A DNA stretch of 64,000 nucleotides from Talinum fruticosum (lineage: Eukaryota > Streptophyta > Magnoliopsida > Caryophyllales > Talinaceae): contig JAITYX010000049.1 of assembly GCA_021018815.1 (NCBI GenBank), positions 372,001-436,000 of the forward strand, written 5' to 3'. Below, in pieces: positions 56,618-64,000 of the stretch; position 1 is the stretch's first letter; each line of letters starts with the position of its first letter. The notes beneath the pieces were generated by a model, which worked only from the letters and a program-made list of their open reading frames with translations, ran no database searches and was not told the DNA's origin. Position numbers and translations under genes: made by a program.

Positions 56618-58151
56618 TGAAGACTCGGACATCGCTCTATATCTTTCCGAGTCATGCAAAAGGAATCGGGTATAACGATGTCATTCATATAGAGTTTTGA
56701 TTCCAAGGCATTCTCTGTGTCTTAGAAACTTACTTGAATTAAATAGTATCCTTTCTATGCGATTCGGCCTTCACATATCTCTTTAATCGCTTTTTAGTTA
56801 GCGACTCGGAAAAGTTGTTCTTTATTCCGAGTCCATTCTCACTCAGAATCGACTTGTGGTTATTTACTCTATTGCTTGCATAGTCGGCATTCATAGTTCA
56901 TTTCATGCTTAGTCTATATCAAGTTCTTTCTCACTCGATATTTGCTATAGAACGTGTTTCTTTACTTAAGACTAAGTCATATGGAATTCCGAGTATCATG
57001 GATATTAGACTCGGAATATTCCATTTCTTTTCCGACTCGGATAATCAATTGCATTATTTTTCAAAATTATTTTGTTATCTCGTGTCTAACCTTGGACCAA
57101 AGTATTTTATACTTTGAGAACCAAAGGTGTTTTACTTTTGTAGGTTATTCAATCGAGGATATCTTTTCAAACTACAAAAGTAGCCGGCTTCGAACGTCAA
57201 ATCACCAGCGAGATATGGCTTTTCACCTTCCTCGCTTTAGTCTCGGAAGATTGTGTCGAAGCCGTCCGCTTCCATATCCGGAAACTGGGACGCCAAGCCT
57301 AACGAGTGGTTTTCACCTCATTTTTCAAGACACAACCGATGGGTTTGGGACTTCCAAGAGAGTTAAACCGTTGTCCAACGTTCATATTTCAACGGATACT
57401 TTCCGAGTGACTCGGAAAGCCTTTCTCAACGGTCACGAGAGGACTCTCGGTCGGCAGATGAAAGTAACGGCTACTCTGCCTGGTCTTATCTATAAGAAGA
57501 AGCCACTTCACAAGACTTGAAGAGAGAGCTGAACTTATTGTTAATACACATACTTGAGCAAAGTCATTGTATTTACTCTCAATCTTCTACTTACAACTCA
57601 TACTCGTAATTCATTACTTTACGAGTTGTAAGGTCTTGTACTCGATTACAAACTCTTTCTTACATTCTTTGTAAGGTCCCTTGACTAAGTCTGTAAGGGT
57701 TAACTCAGCTTAGTTGTCCCTAAGCTGTAAGGGTTATCTCAGCTCGGAAGTACTAGATCGGATAAGGTAACTTCGAGTATAGGAAAATCTGTATAGAGTT
57801 GTCTAAGGGAGCAACTCGGGTTCCGTCAAGTTCACGGTATTTTGTGGACTCAAAATAGTGGATTTGACTTCGTGTCCGGATTGACACGGGCCGTGGTTTT
57901 CTGCCCCAAGAGGGTTTCCACGTAAAATCTCTCGTGTTCTTTTTCGAGTTCATTCTAGACTCGAGACAGCCTTAGTGCTCTTGCTTCTTCGATTCATTGC
58001 TTTTTGAGTCCAATCTTTTCGACTCTGTTATTAGACTCGGATTCTGTCTTTGCCTCTTTTCGCGCAAAAGTGTGTATTTTCGTAAAGAATTTTCTATCAC
58101 CCTATTCACCCCCTCTAGGGTGACTCGAGACTCTCCTTGAGCAAACCTTCA
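56618..58151 (+). repeat. 5' LTR of copia E (1534 bp)
   Basis: TGAAGACTCGGAC to GAGCAAACCTTCA; hairpin CACCCTA...TAGGGTG at 58098-58122. Frames within it, including the long ones at 56954-57520, are chance. Confidence 0.9.
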
Positions 58152-58153
58152 AT

Positions 58154-58165
58154 TGGTATCGAGCC
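58154..58165 (+). other. Primer binding site of copia E
   Basis: TGGTATCGAGCC, as in C; one base short of TGGTATCAGAGCC. Confidence 0.78.
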
Positions 58166-58209
58166 TAGCCTTTCGAAAGGATCTAACAGTCCAAAGGTTT
58201 AAAGATCGG

Positions 58210-60030
58210 ATGGCTCGGAACACCGGAGAGTTCGACAAAGGTAGATCTTCCAACAGGCCACCAAAATTCAAAGGTTCAAATTTCGGTCATCTGGAAGAAG
58301 CTCATGGAATGTTTCCTTATGGATCACGATGAAGAAGTATGGGAAATCATACAACAAGGAAACTACATTCCAACAAAGACAGATGAATTCAGAATCCTTC
58401 CAAAGACAAAGGCCGAGTTCACGCCAGCAGAAGCGAGAGAAGTTCGTAAAGAACATCAAAGCCATGAACATCCTCATGTGCGCCATAAGCTCGGAAGAAT
58501 ATAATCGAGTCTCTGCCTGTGACTCTGCTAAAGAGGTGTGGGACACTCGGTCAACACCTACGAAGGTACAAGTCGGGTGAGACAAGCAAAGATCAGCCGA
58601 GTATCTTCACAAATATGAGCTTTTCAAAATGGAGCCAGAAGAGAACATTACTCGGATGTTCATACGCTTCACCGAGATCACCAACAATCTCAAATCTCCG
58701 GGAAAGAAGATCTCCCATGAAGAAATGTGTCGAAAAATTCTCGAAGCCTACCTAAGAGACGATGGGGTCCTAAGGTGACTGCCATAGAAGAGGCTCGGAA
58801 CCTCTCACTCTTGAAACCGAGACGGGCTCATCGGAAAGCTTCGACTCATGAGATACACCTGGAAGAAGAAGATGCTGAGGGTACTTCCAAAAGGAACATT
58901 GCGCTTAAAGCCTCGGAATCCAAAGAAGCAATTCCGAGCTCCTCCGAATCGAGAGGATGATCCCATGGCACTCATTGCAAGAGGCTTCAAGAAAATGATG
59001 AAGCACAAAAGATGGGACAAAAGACCAAAAGAAGAATTCTACAAGAAAGACAAAAGAGATAGAAAAGGTAAGTTTTCTTCTTCTTCAAAGTTATCTCTGT
59101 CTAAGAATTCCGGATGTTTTGAATGTGGCAGCAAAGACCACATAGTCAAGGACCTGTCCAAAACGAAGACGGGACAGGAAGAAGAAAAAGGCCATGATGG
59201 CAACATGGAGCGATGAGGAATCATCTCGAAGACGATGAGGATTCGGATGACTCAAAGTGTCTAATGGCAATCACCGACTCGGAAGCCGAAAAGAGTCGGA
59301 CTCGGACACGTGACTCGGATAATGAGGAAACCGATCCTCAAGAGGTAATAAACTACTTCCTCAAATTCTCCAAAGTTGATTTAGCTAAATACATCTTTAC
59401 TTTGGAAGAAAAGTCCAATTCCGATTCTTCTCATTTCAAGGAACAACTTGAGTCAATCACTTCGAGAGCACTTCTTTAAAAAATGAATTGGAAAAACTAA
59501 GACTCACACTCAGAGAACTCAAGACAAGTGCTCAAACTAATGAGACCGAGTCCGAGTTACTCGAAAAGAAAATGAGCAACCGAAACGAAGCTCACCGAGT
59601 CTCAAGATCTCGGTTTTAAAATTTACTCAAGGACAGAAGAACCTTGATATGCTCTTAGGTTCACAATGTGTCTCTTTTAGAAAAGAAGGTCTTGGGTTCA
59701 ACAAGGAGGAAGAATCTAATTCTTACTCGAATTGTTCAAAAGGATTCCGAAGCTGTTAAGTTCAAAAAGGCTGAGCATGGTCCCATTCACAAAAATGAAA
59801 GGAGGACTAAACCCGGACCTATCTACAAAAGGAAACCATTTTCTCCTGTTTCAAAAGGAAAGGTTTTTAAAAGGAAAGAGACACAGACTCGGTTCTCCGA
59901 GAAGAAGACTCAGAATCGGACTAAACCCAAAGTCATTCAAATCTGGGTTCCAAAGCACCTTCTTCCTCGTAAAAGGACCACAGTAAGAAATGTTACTGGG
60001 TTCGTTAGAGGAAGTGAGAAGGGTTAGATT
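58210..60030 (+). pseudogene. Copia E gag and linker
   Basis: Starts MARNTGEFDKGRSSNRPPKF at ATG 58210. An extra C at 58291 shifts the frame to MECFLMDHDEEVWEIIQQGN, and further shifts give FVKNIKAMNILMCAISSEEY and the remaining UBN2 blocks. The knuckle CFECGSKDHIVKD (from 59119) is followed by an extra base (GACCTGTCC) that removes the last Cys from frame. The linker includes an acidic region (59213-59479) and a Lys/Arg-rich part (59668-60027). It resembles B closely in sequence. Confidence 0.83.
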
Positions 60031-60059
60031 ATCTCTGTTTTGCGGGTCACTCGTAAAAG

Positions 60060-60423
60060 ATCAAAAGGACATTGGTACCTGGACAGTGGATGTTCACGAC
60101 ATATGACAGGTGACCAAGGACTCTTTTCCGAGCTGGAGTCATATAAAGGAGGAAAGGTCACCTTTGGTGATGACAACGAAGGGCAAGATAGTGGGCATTG
60201 GGAAGATTGGTAATGGAAACAATCTGGTGAGCCCGGTCTACCTTGTCAAAGGACTAAAGTACAACTTACTTAGCATCTCCCAGCTTTGTGATAAAGGACA
60301 AGAGGTAAAATTCACTCAATCCAAGTGCTACATCACGGATGAGATCACCAAAGAGATAAAACTTTCGGGTAAGAGATCGGGTAATACCTACATCATCCCT
60401 CTTTCGACCCAAGTCAGAATTTA
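60060..60423 (+). pseudogene. Copia E protease
   Basis: WYLDSGCSRHMTGD at 60073-60114 with intact D-S-G (Asp at 60082-60084). GGKVTFGDDNEG follows, then a one-base shift into the open frame 60110-60433: KIVGIGKIGNGNNLVSPVYL, VKGLKYNLLSISQLCDKGQE, EIKLSGKRSGNTYIIPLS. It is the best-kept protease here, with few breaks. Confidence 0.83.
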
Positions 60424-60429
60424 TCCTGT

Positions 60430-61340
60430 TTGAAAGCATCTCTTCAAGATGATTCTTGGACTTGGCATCGTAGATTAAGTCATATTAGCATGCATACTAT
60501 CAAAAAGCTTGCATCTCATCATCTAGTTAGAGGATTACCTAACCGTACGTTTGAGAAGGATAAAGTATGTGAAGCATGCACCGAGGGAAACAAGTCGGAT
60601 CTTCATTCAAATCTCTCGAAGACAGTTTCCACATCCAACGTGCTTGAATTACTGCATATGGATCTATGTGGCGAAATTCCTGTAAAGAGTCTCGGAGGTA
60701 AATCTTACATACTTGTTATCATTGATGATTTTTCAAGATTTACCTGGGTGTGTTTTCTCAAGCATAAGAATGAAGCCTTCAAGGAATTCAGTAAGCTCGT
60801 AGAAAGATTCAAGTGGAGTCCCGGACTCAGATTCAAAAGATTCGAACTCGACCATGGAAGGGAGTTCGATTACTCGAATTCTCGAGTTTTGTGACAAGAA
60901 TGGAATTTCTCACAACTTCTCGAGCACCCGTAACTCCTCAACAGAATGGAGTAGTTGAGAGAAAGAACAGAACCCTTGAAGAAATAGCAAGGATGATGAT
61001 GATTGAACACAACTTGCCTTACTATTTGCGGGCGGAGGCGATAAACACAGCCTAACTACACTCTCAATCGATGCCTCATCGGACCCATTCTGAAGAAAAC
61101 ACCTTATGAACTCTACAAAGGGAGGAAGTCAAACATTTCCTATTTCGGACCTTTCGGATGTAAGTGCTTTGTCCACAACAATGGTAAGGATCATCCGACC
61201 AAGTTTGATGCTCGGTCGAGACGAAGGAATTTGTCTAGGTTACTCTTCTCATAGCAAAGCTTACCGTATCTTCAACAAGAGAACTAACAAAGTGGAAGAA
61301 AGTATCCACGTATTGTTTGATGAGCTTGAACAGGAAAAAC
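60430..61340 (+). pseudogene. Copia E integrase
   Basis: Open at 60430-60894: finger WTWHRRLSHISMHTIKKLAS with VCEACTEG (both His and both Cys present), LELLHMDLCGEIPVKSLGGK, ILVIIDDFSRFTWVCFLKHK and FELDHGREFDYS with the second Asp. A frame change near 60880 leads to QQNGVVERKNRTLEEIARMM with the catalytic Glu (60813-61055). The C-terminal part is in pieces, FLGYSSHSKAYRIF equivalent near 61235. All three catalytic acids and the zinc ligands are present, in two frames. Confidence 0.85.
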
Positions 61341-61689
61341 CAAGTGAATCTTCATACTCGGAACCGATGCTCGTAAAGGATGATGACGAAGATGAGCTTA
61401 CAAAGACTCGAAGGAGATCACTCGAACGAGGAAGTTCGGAATGAAATAGCTCAAGAAGTCGCTCGGAGCGAGCAAGTCAATGGAGCCGATCACTCGTAAC
61501 AAGCTTCGAAGATCAAGCTATTCAGCCCACAAACCTGGTGAATCAAAGAACTGGTAAAGCATTCAAATTTACTTCCAGTCATCCCCAAGAAAACATAATT
61601 TCGATATCAACAGTGGGGTAAGAACTCGTTCTTCTCTTCATAATCTATGTGCATTCACCGCATTCATTTCACTAACTCGAACCCAAAAA

Positions 61690-63203
61690 TGCACTAGAAG
61701 CCCTTAATGAACCCGAATGGGTAGAGGCCATGCAAGAAGAGCTGAATCAATTTGAAAGAAACCAAGTCCGAACTCGACCAACCGACCTTCCGACCACCCA
61801 GTTATAGGAACCAAATGGGTTTTCAAAAACAAACTGGATGAGGGTGGAATAGTAGTCGAAACAAAGTTAGACTTGTAGCTCAAGGTTACAATCAAGAAGA
61901 AGGAATTGATTGTGCGGAAACCTTTGCACCAGTAGCTAGAATTGAAGCCATTAGAATACTCGTTGGCATTTGCATCCCGCATGCATATTAAATTATATCA
62001 AATGGATGTTAAGTGTGCCTTTCTCAATGGTTTTATTGAAGAAGAGGTCTATGTCGAGCAGCCTCCTGGTTTTGAAAACTCGAATTTCCAAATCATGTTT
62101 TCAAACTTCAAAAGGCTCTCTATGGTCTTAAGCAAGCCCCTAGAGCTTGGTATGAAAGACTCGAGCAGCCTTCCCGGTTCAAAATGATTTTAAAAGAGGT
62201 CAGATCGACAAGACTTTATTCATAAAGACCAAAGGGAAAGATTTTCTCATTGTTCAAATATATGTTGATGATATTATTTTCGGTGCTACTAATGAATTTC
62301 CGTGCCGAGAATTTTCTCGAGTTGATGAGTCAAGAGTTCCAAATGAGTATGATGGGAGAACTCAACTTCTTCCTTGGATTGCAAATCAAACAAGACAAAA
62401 ATGGAATCTTTGTTCATCAATCAAAATACACCAAGGAACTGCTGAAGAAATATAAACTTCAAGATGCAAAGCACGCATCTACTCCTATGAGCAAGCAGTA
62501 TAAAGCTCGACTCGGATGAGACAGGTAAAGCAAGAGATCGAAACTCTATCGGGGTATGATTGGATCACTGCTATATCTTACTTCAAGCGGACCGGATATA
62601 ATGTTCGGTGTTTGCTTATGTGCACGATTTCAAGCTAATCCAAAAGAATCACATCTCACTGCGGTGAAGAGAATATTCGGATATCTTGCAGCACTCGGAA
62701 TCTAGGACTATGGTACTCCGGAGACTCGTAACCGACTCGACCGGGTACTCGGACGCAGACTATGCAGGATACAAAGTTGATCGAAAGAGCACATCCGGAG
62801 CTTGCCAATTTCTGGGTCAATCCCTAATATCCTGGCACTCAAAGAAGCAAAACTCGGTAGCTCTATCAACTGCAGTAAGCTGAATATATTGCCGCTGGAG
62901 CTTGTTGCGCTCGCATTCTCTGGATAAAACAACACTTGAAAGATCTTGGAATATCTCTCAACTCGGCTCCAATCAAGTGTGACAATCAAAGCGCAATCGG
63001 TATCACTAAGAATCCTGTCCAAGCACTCAAAAACAAAGCATATTGAAGTCAGGTATCACTTCTTACACGATCACTCGTAAAAGGGTGATATTACACTTGA
63101 GTTCATTCCTACTAATCTTCAATTAGCCGATATCTTTACTAAGCCACTTGGTGAAGATCAATTCTGTTTTATTCGGAATGAGCTTGGTATGTTAAATGCT
63201 TAG
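61690..63203 (+). pseudogene. Copia E reverse transcriptase and RNase H
   Basis: [33 protein letters not shown], then [20 protein letters not shown] (61942-62187), catalytic YVDDIIFGAT near 62262-62291, SQEFQMSMMGELNFFLGLQI and HQSKYTKELLKKYKLQDAKH (62250-62519). RNase H: GYSDADYAGYKVDRKSTSGA and QSLISWHSKKQNSVALST (62686-62883), IKCDNQSAI, pol end GMLNA with stop TAG at 63201-63203. Breaks are mostly single-base, for example extra bases at 61961 and near 62874. Confidence 0.85.
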
Positions 63204-63845
63204 TGTTGTGTTATGATTCTTGAATATTTCTGTGCCATGTGCTTTCATTGTTAATAACCATTAGTTCGATTGATCATGTGATACTCGGGCTAATAGTTAT
63301 TTCGTGTTTCGAGTCACACGAAATTTTTCCGAGCCAAACTCGGACGTAAGAGAAATTTGGACATCACATTTTCCGAAGCTATCTCTAGAACAGTGGAGAG
63401 TTTTGGACTATAATTTCAAACCCTTTTTCTCTCTCTTTCTCGAGCGCTGCGATCGGATCTTAACCGTAGATTTTAAACCACCGATATCTCAACCGTTGAA
63501 GAAGAACCGTCACACCGGGCATTAATTATCGATGGACGGGCTGAGTCGAACGGAGTTACTTAACGGATAGTGAACGGGCGCGCGTACTCACTATAAATAA
63601 CGACTATCCATCTTCATCTCGGTATTCTAAAACTCCTTCCCTCTCAAACGAAATTCTTCTCGCGGAAGTTTGCTACGTGAATAGTGTTCCTTGATCGTCC
63701 GCGGACGTCGAAGAAGCTCTCTCTCTCTCTCTCGTAAGTTTTCGATCGCTCATCTCTCTTTCTTCTACCATTTTTTTCCGTTACCTTCTCTTCTACACCT
63801 CATTCTCTTTCTCTTTCGAAAAGCTTCATCTTTTCTTCTCTCACC
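63204..63845 (+). promoter_or_regulatory. Leader before the third ORF in copia E, with TATA box
   Basis: TCACTATAAATAACGA with TATAAATA at 63592-63599, 254 bases before ATG 63846. A (CT)n run lies at 63717-63733 and pyrimidine-rich leader follows. It parallels the leader in copy B. Confidence 0.6.
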
Positions 63846-64000
63846 ATGCCTAAAAGAGGAAACCATCCCGACTTTCGTGTTTCTTCATCCTCTAAGAAGC
63901 CTCGCACCAACAAGCCGTAAAGCTCAACCCCTTCTAAACCCGTTGTCACCCAAGCATCTTGCTGCTGGACGACAAGTTCTTCCCAACAACCAAATTCTCC
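63846..64000 (+). pseudogene. Copia E third ORF, 5' part only
   Basis: MPKRGNHPDFRVSSSSKKPR at ATG 63846 in CACCATGCC context, matching the start of the B third ORF. A TAA at 63918-63920 and two extra bases between about 63954 and 63970 break the frame before the DDKFFPTT block at the window edge. The rest lies outside. Confidence 0.65.

Larger units (their letters stand above)
56618..64000 (+). mobile_element. Ty1/copia Sirevirus-like element E, runs off the window
   Basis: Plus strand: 5' LTR, PBS, gag, protease, integrase, RT, RNase H, leader with TATA and the first part of the third ORF. The 3' LTR lies beyond the window. It is inserted in G1 gag; the flank before it is GTAGA. CpG-bearing words (CTCGG, TCCGAG) are kept where older copies have TG/CA, which suggests a younger copy. 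Yet its frames are broken, mostly by single-base differences. Confidence 0.9.

Noticed and set aside
56954..57520. 188-codon plus-strand frame
   Set aside because: Lies wholly within the 5' LTR of copia E; the equivalent LTR positions in other copies are closed.

Overview
This is nuclear DNA from a flowering plant, probably a eudicot; the species cannot be named from the sequence. It is AT-rich, has long simple repeats, and consists almost entirely of LTR retrotransposons nested in one another, with MITEs and fragments of the plant mobile domain (PMD) and DUF7745-like families. I see no intact host gene. Nearly every reading frame is a piece of a gag-pol polyprotein broken by stops and frameshifts.

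Two retroelement families dominate. (1) A Ty1/copia family of the SIRE/Maximus (Sirevirus) type: LTRs of about 1.3-1.5 kb (TGAAGACTCGG...AACCTTCA), a PBS close to the initiator-Met tRNA type, UBN2-type gag with a CCHC knuckle, then protease, integrase, RT and RNase H, and in the best copies a third env-like/Transposase_32-like ORF after pol. Copies: A (minus, 3117-10195), LTR pieces L1/L2 (11995-14290), C (plus, pol deleted, 14296-17880), D (minus, internal only, 18797-23085), a solo LTR (38043-39572, perfect target duplication), B (plus, 43637-54088, both LTRs), and E (plus, from 56618 off the right edge). (2) A Ty3/gypsy family, probably Tat-like, with LTRs TGTAGACA...TACA: fragment G0 (1-795), fragment G2 (10196-11994), a solo LTR X2 (37993-41474), and a large element G1 on the minus strand.

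G1 is the main structure. Read on the minus strand from 56617 leftwards it gives gag, protease, [B inserted], linker, RT, [X2 inserted, itself carrying a copia solo LTR], RNase H and integrase to about 36190. Then come two antisense (plus-strand) genes, DUF7745-like at 34107-35719 and PMD-like at 31047-33559, each with a TATA box; then a purine-rich PPT and a 3' LTR at 28839-30281. Its 5' end is cut off by E at 56618. So 28.8-56.6 kb can be explained as one retroelement with antisense extra ORFs, broken by later insertions.

Layout: 1-795 gypsy fragment with an inverted integrase core; 1978-2920 TIR element; 3117-10195 copia A with a Tourist-like MITE inside; 10196-11994 gypsy G2; 11995-17880 copia LTR tangle and deletion derivative C; 17880-18796 microsatellites and an unidentified short ORF; 18797-23085 copia D; 23142-23448 (ATT)n; 23449-28418 AT-rich DNA in which I recognise nothing; 28419-56617 gypsy G1 with insertions X2, solo LTR and B; 56618-64000 copia E.
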